Source: Bacilli bacterium (GTDB lineage: Bacteria; Bacillota_I; Bacilli_A; RFN20; CAG-826). Taken from it: a stretch of DNA of 43,708 bases. A model generated the notes under the pieces. That model saw nothing but the letters and a program-made list of their open reading frames with translations, was not told where the DNA came from and did no database searches. Of the stretch, positions 7,776 to 15,968 are shown piece by piece (position 1 is the stretch's first letter; each line of letters begins with the position of its first letter). The position numbers were made by a program, and so were the translations under genes. The stretch covers positions 1 to 43,708 of the forward strand of contig JAEDDA010000007.1 of assembly GCA_016298185.1 (NCBI GenBank), in the 5' to 3' direction.

Positions 7776-9368
7776 TTAACGAGTAATACTTAGTAAGCTT
7801 GAGTAATAAGTAACTGTGGATTCACTATTTTCTAATGTGAATAGTACTGCTTTGTTAGTAGCGTTACTCACTGCGTAATAAACAGAAACTATATTATCTT
7901 CTTTATGAATTAAAGAATCAGGTTCATTAGAATTAAGTGAGAAATATTGATCATTAATGTGATAGATACCACATCCGAAGTAATCAATCGTACCTTTTTC
8001 AATAGTTAAGGAATCTTTATGTGATGGTCTTTTAGAATCAAAAGACACTACTTTTGTGATTCCATCATCTATCACTAATGCACGGTCATTAGACATATAT
8101 GTTGTGTAAATATAATCGTATTCAAATGGTAAAACTACTTTACCTCTTTGATTAACCGCACCATACTTGCCTTCCACAACGCAAACAATCATATCGGCGT
8201 TATCAACCTTTATAGGGTTCATATTAGTGAGAATGGATAATTCGTTAAGGTTACCATCATAGATGGTCTTAGAATCAGTGTTATAGTAGTTATCGCCTAA
8301 TCTTTCAAACGCACCTAAATTAATTCCAGTGACATTATCATGTAATTCGCCAGTAGCGTCGATAATATATGTTTCTTTAGTGGGAGAAAGAATCTTTTTA
8401 TCTGAGATAATCTTTAGATTTGCATAAGCGTAGGTATATATACCTCTGGCGTTTTTAAATGAATGAATATCATTTGTGGCTGTTCCTAATAAATAGTTCA
8501 CAGTGATAGCTTCTTTTTTCGCATTTAAATAATTGATGCGATATGTTTCTAAAGAATATCTTTCACCCAGTTCATTGATATAGTCATAGTTATTATTGTT
8601 TTGATCTAACTTCACACTGTTTTGATAAATCAAATAATCACCCACGAAGAATGATGAATCCGACTTTGGATCGGTGAAGGAAGAAATTTCATTACCTTTA
8701 TTATCAAAGATAATGTATCTAGAACTATTTTTAATTCTTTGATATCCAGGATGACCAAAGTCATCAAGTAAGACATAGTCTAATCCTTGAACTGTACTTC
8801 CAGAACCATAGTCATCACCCATATTTGTGGAGTGAACTGTGGCATTACCATCTTCACTATAGTGATAGTAATAACTTGTATCATCAAATTTGACATCACA
8901 GTAATAGATGTCTTTTTGGTTAATACCACTTGTGATAGTTAATGTTTTGTATGTTTTTTTAGAATTCTCAATTAATTTATTTCCTAATCCATCCATGACG
9001 GAAACACCTTCTGATGTGACATAGGATATATATCCTCCCGCCACTGTTGATGGATATGTTTTATATGTATCTGATGTAGAAATGCTAGCGACTTCTTCAT
9101 TAAGAAGCGTACTGAAAAAAGATATTTGTTCACCATTATTTCTAATCACAAAACCATTAGATACTGTTAGTGTTTCTTCCTCAATAAGAGAGGCGAATTC
9201 TTCTTCTAAAGAAAAGTCGCTAAAAATATTCTTTTTAATCGCCTTGGTGTTAGCTTTTAAAACTGCATTAGAAACAACATCACCTTTCTTGTTGCCGCTA
9301 GTTTTATTGCCGCAAGAAGGCAAGGCTATTAGGGATATTAAAGGAATGAATAATAGTCTTCTCTTCAT
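7776..9368 (-). CDS. Lipoprotein with WG-repeat-like segments
   Basis: The 530-aa protein has a lipoprotein signal (MKRRLLF..., lipobox LPSC, Cys about residue 19) and a largely beta-strand body. One segment, GKYGAVNQRGKVVLPFEYDY near residue 405, matches the WG-repeat pattern (KYGhIdxxGKhVIPhxYD). Other segments (DGLGNKLI, DNKGNEIS, DATGELHD) look like worn-down copies of the same unit, so the protein is probably a repeat propeller on the cell surface. The start has no clear ribosome binding site: a TATAAAAT box lies only about 15 bp upstream, so the mRNA leader may be very short. Function unknown. Confidence 0.75.
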   Translation of the reverse strand: MKRRLLFIPLISLIALPSCGNKTSGNKKGDVVSNAVLKANTKAIKKNIFSDFSLEEEFASLIEEETLTVSNGFVIRNNGEQISFFSTLLNEEVASISTSDTYKTYPSTVAGGYISYVTSEGVSVMDGLGNKLIENSKKTYKTLTITSGINQKDIYYCDVKFDDTSYYYHYSEDGNATVHSTNMGDDYGSGSTVQGLDYVLLDDFGHPGYQRIKNSSRYIIFDNKGNEISSFTDPKSDSSFFVGDYLIYQNSVKLDQNNNNYDYINELGERYSLETYRINYLNAKKEAITVNYLLGTATNDIHSFKNARGIYTYAYANLKIISDKKILSPTKETYIIDATGELHDNVTGINLGAFERLGDNYYNTDSKTIYDGNLNELSILTNMNPIKVDNADMIVCVVEGKYGAVNQRGKVVLPFEYDYIYTTYMSNDRALVIDDGITKVVSFDSKRPSHKDSLTIEKGTIDYFGCGIYHINDQYFSLNSNEPDSLIHKEDNIVSVYYAVSNATNKAVLFTLENSESTVTYYSSLLSITR

Positions 9369-9406
9369 ATCAATATTTTATATTAAAGTTTGATTTAATC
9401 AAAAAA

Positions 9407-10150
9407 TTAGTTTTCTTTCCAAAACTTAATAGCTTCATATGGCCAGTTTTTGGCAATGGTCTTTTCTCCTAGACCCACACCATGACCAACTTTTCCATAT
9501 TTAATATATTTAACAGGGACATCATGTTTAATGAGTTCATCAATCATAAGGTCACTATTAACATGTTTAACAGATCTATCGATATCTCCTCTCCAAATAA
9601 ATGTCTTTGGATAGTTAGAAGAAACATGATGGTAAATATTACCAATTTCTAAAGCATCTTTATCTTTTTCACCAGCGAAATACTTTCTTGTAGTTCTATG
9701 AGTAATCTTCTTTTCTAAAGAAATAACTGGATATACAAGCATTAATAAATTTGGTTTAGGAAGACTATATTTACCATAACCATATTCTTCCACACCAAAT
9801 AAAGCGCACATATGTCCACCTGCAGAGAATCCACAAAGAGAATAATTATCTAAAGATAACTTATATTGATCTTTTACATCATGTAAAGCATGAGCAATAT
9901 CTTCTACAGGATGAGGATAATGGGCTTTATCTTTGATACGGTATCTTAAAACAAAGGCATTATATCCTTGTTCTTGGAAGAATTTAGCTACTGGATGTCC
10001 TTCTCTAAAAGTGCATACCATACGGTATCCACCACCAGGACAAACAACCACAACAGGAGCATTTTTATCTTCCACTAGATAGGGGGTTAATTCATACGCA
10101 TTTTCATGAAGTAACTCTTTGTTATATTTATGCCACACTAATAAATCCAT
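9407..10150 (-). CDS. Alpha/beta hydrolase, esterase (BD-FAE/acetylxylan esterase-like)
   Basis: The 247-aa cytoplasmic protein has no signal peptide. An oxyanion-hole segment VVVVCPGGGY lies near residue 40 and the nucleophile elbow GFSAGG near 108. An Asp candidate lies in WRGDIDRS and the C-terminal His in GKVGHGVGLG. This order is typical of carbohydrate-ester-type serine hydrolases that remove acetyl or aryl groups from sugars. The gene lies 38 bp upstream of the WG-repeat lipoprotein on the same strand, but that gap contains a promoter-like TATAAAAT. The exact substrate cannot be inferred. Confidence 0.82.
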   Translation of the reverse strand: MDLLVWHKYNKELLHENAYELTPYLVEDKNAPVVVVCPGGGYRMVCTFREGHPVAKFFQEQGYNAFVLRYRIKDKAHYPHPVEDIAHALHDVKDQYKLSLDNYSLCGFSAGGHMCALFGVEEYGYGKYSLPKPNLLMLVYPVISLEKKITHRTTRKYFAGEKDKDALEIGNIYHHVSSNYPKTFIWRGDIDRSVKHVNSDLMIDELIKHDVPVKYIKYGKVGHGVGLGEKTIAKNWPYEAIKFWKEN

Positions 10151-10237
10151 AAATTCCGTTGTCTATTCTATATTAAAATAGAATTATTATTCAAACAAAA
10201 AAAGAAAAGAGGATAAACCATGTTCTCTATTTCAACA

Positions 10238-10369
10238 TTAATTTTTAAGATTATTCCCTGCCGATGCTGCGGTTACAGCGGCATTAATAACAACGATTAG
10301 CCAAATGAACCAGTCAATCAATGAGAGAATGCCGAGAAGCAAGGAAAAGATATAAACTGGTTTAGCAAT
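10238..10369 (-). CDS. Small hydrophobic ORF or gene remnant
   Basis: Reading this strand gives a 43-codon frame that begins IAKPVYIFSLLLGILSLIDW and continues as a second hydrophobic stretch ending SAGNNLKN. It looks like a real one- or two-helix membrane peptide, but the frame has no ATG, GTG or well-placed TTG at its head. It would need an ATT (10369) or ATA start, or it is the decayed end of a longer gene. A weak hairpin followed by CTTTTCTTTTTTT (about 10195-10230) lies just downstream and may terminate transcription. Nothing else is seen in the 250-bp gap. Confidence 0.3.
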   Translation of the reverse strand: MAKPVYIFSLLLGILSLIDWFIWLIVVINAAVTAASAGNNLKN

Positions 10370-10400
10370 GAATATGTTATTACTTTGATATTTATATCAA

Positions 10401-11279
10401 TTACTTTCTTTCTTGGACAAGAAGTTGAGGTTTACTATTTAGCACTCGCATATTCGCAGGTATAGATTCGGTTAAGAACACGTTACTACCGATAGTAACA
10501 TGATCCCCTATCACTACATCTCCGCCTAAAATAGAGACACCTGCGTATATAGTGACATTATTACCAATTGTAGGGTGGCGTTTCTCACCTTTCATCTTGC
10601 TACCTTTCGCTAATGAAAGAGCGCCTAATGTCACTGATTGATAAATCTTTGCTCTTTGCCCTATCATTGTTGTTTCACCAATAACAATACCTGTACCGTG
10701 GTCGATAAAGAATGGAGATGCAATTGTGGCACCGGGATGAATATCAACCCCAGTATCTTTATGGGCTTCTTCAGAGATAATACGAGCGAATAACTTCTCA
10801 TTTAATAAATAAAGTTCATGCGCAATTCTATAGTATCTGATGGCTTTAAAACCAGGATACGCAAGAATGACTTCTTCACGAGAATCCACCGCTGGGTCAC
10901 TATCCATAAAGAAGGTTAAGTCATCATCTAATTGTTTTCTAACTAAAACTAATTTATTAGCAAACTTATTTGCTTCCTCTATGTTCTTCCTAATAGTAGA
11001 CAAATATAGTTCTTTAACTTTCTCTAAATCATTGCTACAACTCAAAACATAGTTCTCTGCGGAGTAATAAAATTCCATAATTTCTTTACTACAAATGCAT
11101 TTATATGGAGAGTCAGTAGATTCTTCTATATAGTCACCACGATCAGCTTGTTTGATTGCGGCATTGATAATATAACTAGATAGACTTTGTCTATTCTTCT
11201 TAGCAGCGGCTTCTAATAGTTCTTTATCTTCGTTAGATAATCTAATGTTAATTCGATTTGATTTGTTAAGTTGAGACAT
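10401..11279 (-). CDS. Serine O-acetyltransferase with N-terminal ribbon-helix-helix domain
   Basis: The 292-aa product joins two parts. Residues about 1-45 (NRINIRLSNEDKELLEAAAK...) match the DUF1778/TacA-type ribbon-helix-helix DNA-binding domain. Residues about 90-292 are a CysE/EpsC-type serine acetyltransferase with left-handed beta-helix hexapeptides: DIHPGATI, FFIDHGTGIVIGE with the catalytic His/Asp pair, and GGDVVIGDHVTIGSN. It would acetylate L-serine with acetyl-CoA, the first step of cysteine synthesis. The start is the ATG at 11279, 5 nt after GAGGTGAT; the longer frame to 11306 has no ribosome binding site. Helically phased repeats upstream suggest autoregulation. No cysK is adjacent. 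Confidence 0.85.
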   Translation of the reverse strand: MSQLNKSNRINIRLSNEDKELLEAAAKKNRQSLSSYIINAAIKQADRGDYIEESTDSPYKCICSKEIMEFYYSAENYVLSCSNDLEKVKELYLSTIRKNIEEANKFANKLVLVRKQLDDDLTFFMDSDPAVDSREEVILAYPGFKAIRYYRIAHELYLLNEKLFARIISEEAHKDTGVDIHPGATIASPFFIDHGTGIVIGETTMIGQRAKIYQSVTLGALSLAKGSKMKGEKRHPTIGNNVTIYAGVSILGGDVVIGDHVTIGSNVFLTESIPANMRVLNSKPQLLVQERK

Positions 11280-11305
11280 AGTATCACCTCGGAAATATGA
11301 TATCA

Positions 11306-11325
11306 TTTGTACATCTTTTGTACAT
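11306..11325. promoter_or_regulatory. Tandem TTTGTACAT operator-like repeats
   Basis: TTTGTACAT occurs at 11306-11314 and again at 11317-11325, an 11-bp period, so both copies fall on the same face of the helix. Each contains the small palindrome TGTACA. Tandem short repeats one helical turn apart are typical ribbon-helix-helix operators, and they lie directly ahead of the gene that encodes such a domain. Confidence 0.5.
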
Positions 11326-11377
11326 ACATTTTTGTAGTTTCATCTTTCGAATTTTCTTTACGCGTATGTAAAAATAC

Positions 11378-11406
11378 TTGCGCACATCTATATACATAAA
11401 TATAAT
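11378..11406 (+). promoter_or_regulatory. Promoter of the plus-strand c-di-GMP-controlled operon
   Basis: -35 TTGCGC (11378-11383), 17-bp spacer and a perfect -10 TATAAT (11401-11406). The predicted start near 11412 falls a few bases before the riboswitch aptamer. Confidence 0.75.
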
Positions 11407-11411
11407 TAATC

Positions 11412-11490
11412 GTGTTAATAGCAAACCCACAGTAATGTGGCGACGCAAAGCTATAGGGTCTTAATTGAAGACAGCCAGTTGCCGAGGAGA
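11412..11490 (+). ncRNA. Cyclic di-GMP-I (GEMM-I) riboswitch
   Basis: The aptamer shows the GEMM-I core in order: AGCAAACC, the P2 hairpin CCACA-GUAA-UGUGG closed by a GNRA tetraloop, the invariant-type GACGCAAAGCUAUAGGG, the P3 arm GUCUU...AAGAC, and AGCCAGUUGCC closing the structure. The same core recurs at 34978-35052 almost unchanged. It lies in a 120-nt leader between a TATAAT promoter and a giant secreted-protein gene. Ligand identity follows from the family; the response is discussed under the terminator. Confidence 0.9.
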
Positions 11491-11491
11491 T

Positions 11492-11512
11492 AAAAGCCGC
11501 GGCTTTTTATTT
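11492..11512 (+). terminator. Expression-platform terminator of the 11.4-kb riboswitch
   Basis: AAAAGCCGCGGCTTTT (11492-11507) is palindromic and is followed by TTATTT, immediately after the aptamer. The GGCU arm could also pair with AGCC of the aptamer 3' strand, so folding of the aptamer and the terminator may compete, as is clearer in the second copy at 34.9 kb. Confidence 0.6.
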
Positions 11513-11533
11513 CTAAGGAAAAGAGAATTAAAA

Positions 11534-14500
11534 ATGAATTGCCACAAGAAAAAAGTAATAGCATTAATTGGTGCGATCGCGAACCTCACTTTTTCTTTTG
11601 GCGTCGCGGGCGCAGCTACTCTCGCGTGGTACAATTCAAATAAGGTCACTCGTTCTGAAGGACCATCAATCCAATCTGTTTCACGTAGTTTAGTCATCGA
11701 TGAATACGCAATTTTAAAATATAACGATGACTTAAAAGCTGGTGTTTCATATGTTAACGATTCAAATCAATTCATCTTGCCTGACTATGACCAATACATT
11801 AAAGCAAGAAACATTTACTCCAACATCGTTATTAGAGCAGAACTCTCATTCCCAAAAGGTTTGAATACCACTAATAAAGCAGTTGAAATCGATATTCTCA
11901 AATTAGCTACATCCACATTGAAAGATAAAGATGGTATCAGATTATTAACTTCTAATGTTGCTCAATTCCAATGTATCGCTACTCAATATACTCCTCAAAA
12001 CAGTGATACTCCTGTTTCAATTGCAGTAGGTATTTCTGAAAATCAAGGTTCATATAAGAGTGTTGATGATGCTATGTATAGAACTTCTATTGCATACTTC
12101 GCATCAAGAAAAACGCCAACCACATTTATTTCATTGATGAATGGGCAACCTGTTGATCCAGATAATGGACATAGAATTACGCTTGTTCCTGAATTATATA
12201 ATGTCGGCACAATTAAACATTCAGTTATTTATATTGAATGTTCATATAATGAAAAACTAGTCGATGGCTTCGTTGAAGATCACCCAGATGAACCAATTCA
12301 TAATCTAGAAGGTGATATTACAAATATTAACTTCTCTATTAGAGACTTCACTGATAACCCATTTGGTAAAAACAGCACTGGTCAATACATTCGCATGAAC
12401 GATGTTGGTGGATCCTACAGTGGTCAATACTTATCATCTTATGTTGGCGATTCTAATAATAGAATCTTAGATGGTTCGTTATCATCAGGTGATGAGACTG
12501 TTGGAGAAGCATCAGGAATTAACTCTTCCGATAATTTAATTGGAGTCAATGATTATATGAGAAGCGATAAGAGCAAAATGTATGCTTCTAATCAAATTGA
12601 TCACGCTTCATTAACATACGATAGAGGTAATGGAACTTATAAAACCAGCAATAATCACTATGTTGGTAATAATTCAAATACAAACGGTATTGTTTCTAGT
12701 TCTAATGCTGATGGATTACAAAACTCACTTGCATACAACGGTTATGATGCTGATGTTAGACCAATTTCTCATAATACGATGAAGATGCAATATGATTCAT
12801 CGGATTCCAAGATTGCATATTATGGAGCTAGCAAGAGCCCAGTAAGTTTATATAGATATCACGAAAACGACATCGTTAGTGCTACACTAACTGGTTTTAC
12901 TGTGACTGGTCCTACAGGCGAACACGCCATTTATAGTGTTGGCGCATATTTCAATTTAAAAGGTGTTTCATGCGTTGCAACATACACAAAACCAGACAAC
13001 ACTACATTCACTCTTAATGTCGCTTCTGTTTGTACATACACCACTACTGGTGAAGGTACATTAATCCCAGATAAAACAGTGTTTACTAATATTGGTAGTC
13101 CAAAAACAATTAATGTCACATACACCGATAGAGGTGTAACGATGAATGGGTCATTTAATATTACCGTCTTAGCGGACATCCTTGAATTCATCGAAATTAC
13201 ATCTTTACCAAACAAGACGACATTCGTTAAAGGTGAAGCCTTTGATTTAACAGGACTTGTTGTCACAGGACACTTTGCCACAGTTGGTGATTTAGATGTT
13301 ACATCAGACTGTTTATTCAAAATCAATGGTTCTTATTATTCAAATAATCAAATCTTAAATATCTCCGGAAACAATTTAATTGTTACTGTCGAATATAACG
13401 GTGGCGCAACAAAAGGTGAGTTCTATAGAGACAAGACATTCACAATTAGCATCAACAACTATATTATTGATATCGAATCCACTAACGAAGTTATTTCTGT
13501 CGGTGGAAATATCACATTAAGTTTCTCGTTTAACGGGAATGTGGATTGGGTGATTACCGGAACAACCGGTTCTTTGTCATTCTCAAGTTCTGATGCAACC
13601 GCTACTACATCCACAACCACTTATACTGGTTCTGATTTTGCAAATCAATCTGGAACAATCACTATTTATGGTTTATCAGCAGGTACTTCAACAGTTACTG
13701 CAACCATTAACGGAACAAGTATTAAAGATACATGTATTATAAGAGTTACAGACGGTTCTGAAGTTTACGCAACATACACAATTACATCTACAAGTGCTGT
13801 TACCGCAAGTGATGATGTTCCATCTGGCTCAACCGCCACATATTCATCTACGTATAACACCAAATATCAATTAACAAATGGTAATTCCATGACCTTAACT
13901 TTAAGTGGTTATACGGGTTATAAAATTACAGGCATTATTTTAAGCATGAGATCCAACGCCAGTGGGGGTGCTGGTCATTTTGAAGCCACTGTCGGCGGAA
14001 GTACAGTTATTTCATCTATTGCTAACGCATCATTTAATGATGCTTCTTGGAATGGGGCTTGGTCAACCACTTATGTAAATATTGAACCTAGCATTTCAGT
14101 ACAAAGAACTGTTAGTAATGGAGAAGATGTTCAATTAGTTATCACATCCACTGCTAACTCAATTTATTGTCAAAGTTACACAATTTATTATGAAAGAGGT
14201 TCAGTCGCAAGTGTTCAATCTTTAATACTTAAAGATGGCGAAGTTATTCTCAATAGCAGTTCAAAAAATATTACAAGCGGTGTTATTGGTATGAAATGGA
14301 CACCAACCGCTGTTGTCACATATACAGATAGTACAACAAATAATTCAGTTGTTTGGTCCATCGTCAGCGGACAAAGCAACAAAAATATTACTATTGACCC
14401 GAGTTCTGGCCAAATCACATTAAATACTGCTTCAGGTACTGCGGTAATTAAAGCCACTACTACAGATATGGATTCAGGTGGTAATAATGTTACTGCACAA

Positions 14501-15955
14501 TTCACATTGAATTGGTCTAATTTAACGAAGGTTTTAGATTCCATTAGTCTTGACACGACAAACGTTACAAAAACATTTGAAGTAAATGATACATTTACAT
14601 ATAGTGGTTTAGTTGTGACAGCAAATTACACAGATGATACACACGCAATTATTGCAAGTGGGTACACTGTTTCTACACCAGATATGACAACTCCTGGCAC
14701 AAAGACTGTAACAGTTACATACATTGAAGGTGACGTTACAAAGACCGCTACTTACACAATCACAGTTACTGGCGATGAACCACTTCCAGATTACGTCAGA
14801 TTAACATCAGTAGATGATATTGATAGTTCTGGTGTGTATGTTTTAGGTGTTGAAGAAACTGGCTTCCATTATAGTGGAACAAGTAACTGGGGCTTAACTG
14901 CATTGCCAGCAAATCAAACACCAATTTTCTACACCTTAACAAAGACTGGTGCAAATACATTTACTGCATCAGCTAATATTTCTGGTACAACATATTACTT
15001 AACTGTTCCTGCTTCAAAAGCTTGGTCAATGTCGACAACTTCAACTGATTTAAGATTAGGCACCACATCAAATGCTTCTGGTGATGGCGATTACGCAATT
15101 GCAAATCCTGATACAACTACATTCCATTTAAGAATTAATGGTTCAAGTGGTTTAAGAGCTTATGAAACCCCAACAGGTTCAATGGCATATTTCTACAAGT
15201 TCAACGGAACAGTTGTTCCACCAGCACCAACACTAACAAGTATTGCTGTTAAAACGGAACCTACAAAATTGTCATATACAGCTGGTGAATATTTTGACCC
15301 AACAGGTTTAGTTATCACACTTACATATAGTGACAACTCAACAGAAGATGTTACATACGCAGGGCACACAAATGACTTTACATTTACTCCAAGCACCAAC
15401 ACTGCATTAACTACAAACCACACAAGTGTAACTATTGGTTATGGTGGTAAAACATGCAGTCAAGCAATTACTGTTACTTCTAGCGGGTCTCAAGAAGAGA
15501 CGATAGTTATGTCATTAGATTTCACGCAGGACTTCTACGGAATTTCAACAACACAAGGAAATCAAACATTAACTGGTGACGGAGCTGGCTTAGTGTTTGG
15601 CGGAGGAACTGGCGCGAAAGCATCAGGCTCAATTCCTTCCTCAACATCTTATATTCTCTTTGGTAAAGCAGGAGCATATTTAAAGAACGTTTCTGCTCCA
15701 GATGGTTATTATATTTCATCAATTACATTCACATATTCAAGTGGTGTTTCAGGAAATGTTGTCCTAAGCATTAGCTATAGTAATGCAGAATTAGATTCTC
15801 CATCTAATGCAACTAATTTAGCTAAAGCAACGAAAAATGGAGTTATTACATTAACTAATTCAAACCAAAGTAATTCATACTTCATGTTATATGTAACAAA
15901 CAGTTACAACTGTCAGATTGTTAATATAACAATTACATATACAAAGAAAGCTTAG
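11534..15955 (+). CDS. Giant secreted surface protein with bacterial Ig-like domains and AWY-type leader
   Basis: The 1473-aa product starts MNCHKKKVIALIGAI, then a hydrophobic segment ending GAATLAWYNSN. That AWY-type leader recurs in the TasA-like proteins of this window and suits a SipW-type peptidase. The body is beta-rich. Three Big_3-like Ig modules (about residues 545-650, 1005-1085 and 1225-1305) share the pattern Y/F-x-DxTGLVVT...TYTITV. Two jelly-roll-like modules lie near 740-890 and at the C-terminus (about 1320-1473). No LPXTG, transmembrane or wall-binding anchor is visible. ATG 11534 is chosen because it follows AAGGAAAAGAG; the longer in-frame start lies inside the riboswitch. 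First gene of the riboswitch operon. Probably an adhesin or matrix protein. Confidence 0.85.
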   Translation: MNCHKKKVIALIGAIANLTFSFGVAGAATLAWYNSNKVTRSEGPSIQSVSRSLVIDEYAILKYNDDLKAGVSYVNDSNQFILPDYDQYIKARNIYSNIVIRAELSFPKGLNTTNKAVEIDILKLATSTLKDKDGIRLLTSNVAQFQCIATQYTPQNSDTPVSIAVGISENQGSYKSVDDAMYRTSIAYFASRKTPTTFISLMNGQPVDPDNGHRITLVPELYNVGTIKHSVIYIECSYNEKLVDGFVEDHPDEPIHNLEGDITNINFSIRDFTDNPFGKNSTGQYIRMNDVGGSYSGQYLSSYVGDSNNRILDGSLSSGDETVGEASGINSSDNLIGVNDYMRSDKSKMYASNQIDHASLTYDRGNGTYKTSNNHYVGNNSNTNGIVSSSNADGLQNSLAYNGYDADVRPISHNTMKMQYDSSDSKIAYYGASKSPVSLYRYHENDIVSATLTGFTVTGPTGEHAIYSVGAYFNLKGVSCVATYTKPDNTTFTLNVASVCTYTTTGEGTLIPDKTVFTNIGSPKTINVTYTDRGVTMNGSFNITVLADILEFIEITSLPNKTTFVKGEAFDLTGLVVTGHFATVGDLDVTSDCLFKINGSYYSNNQILNISGNNLIVTVEYNGGATKGEFYRDKTFTISINNYIIDIESTNEVISVGGNITLSFSFNGNVDWVITGTTGSLSFSSSDATATTSTTTYTGSDFANQSGTITIYGLSAGTSTVTATINGTSIKDTCIIRVTDGSEVYATYTITSTSAVTASDDVPSGSTATYSSTYNTKYQLTNGNSMTLTLSGYTGYKITGIILSMRSNASGGAGHFEATVGGSTVISSIANASFNDASWNGAWSTTYVNIEPSISVQRTVSNGEDVQLVITSTANSIYCQSYTIYYERGSVASVQSLILKDGEVILNSSSKNITSGVIGMKWTPTAVVTYTDSTTNNSVVWSIVSGQSNKNITIDPSSGQITLNTASGTAVIKATTTDMDSGGNNVTAQFTLNWSNLTKVLDSISLDTTNVTKTFEVNDTFTYSGLVVTANYTDDTHAIIASGYTVSTPDMTTPGTKTVTVTYIEGDVTKTATYTITVTGDEPLPDYVRLTSVDDIDSSGVYVLGVEETGFHYSGTSNWGLTALPANQTPIFYTLTKTGANTFTASANISGTTYYLTVPASKAWSMSTTSTDLRLGTTSNASGDGDYAIANPDTTTFHLRINGSSGLRAYETPTGSMAYFYKFNGTVVPPAPTLTSIAVKTEPTKLSYTAGEYFDPTGLVITLTYSDNSTEDVTYAGHTNDFTFTPSTNTALTTNHTSVTIGYGGKTCSQAITVTSSGSQEETIVMSLDFTQDFYGISTTQGNQTLTGDGAGLVFGGGTGAKASGSIPSSTSYILFGKAGAYLKNVSAPDGYYISSITFTYSSGVSGNVVLSISYSNAELDSPSNATNLAKATKNGVITLTNSNQSNSYFMLYVTNSYNCQIVNITITYTKKA

Positions 15956-15968
15956 AAAGGAGCGCACT

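Noticed and set aside
11465..11533. N-terminal extension of the first giant protein
   Set aside because: It would begin inside the c-di-GMP aptamer and run through the terminator; the ATG at 11534 has a ribosome binding site and gives a proper signal sequence.
12931..15423. Antisense frames over the first giant protein gene
   Set aside because: They follow Val/Thr-rich repetitive coding on the plus strand, lack ribosome binding sites and do not resemble any family.
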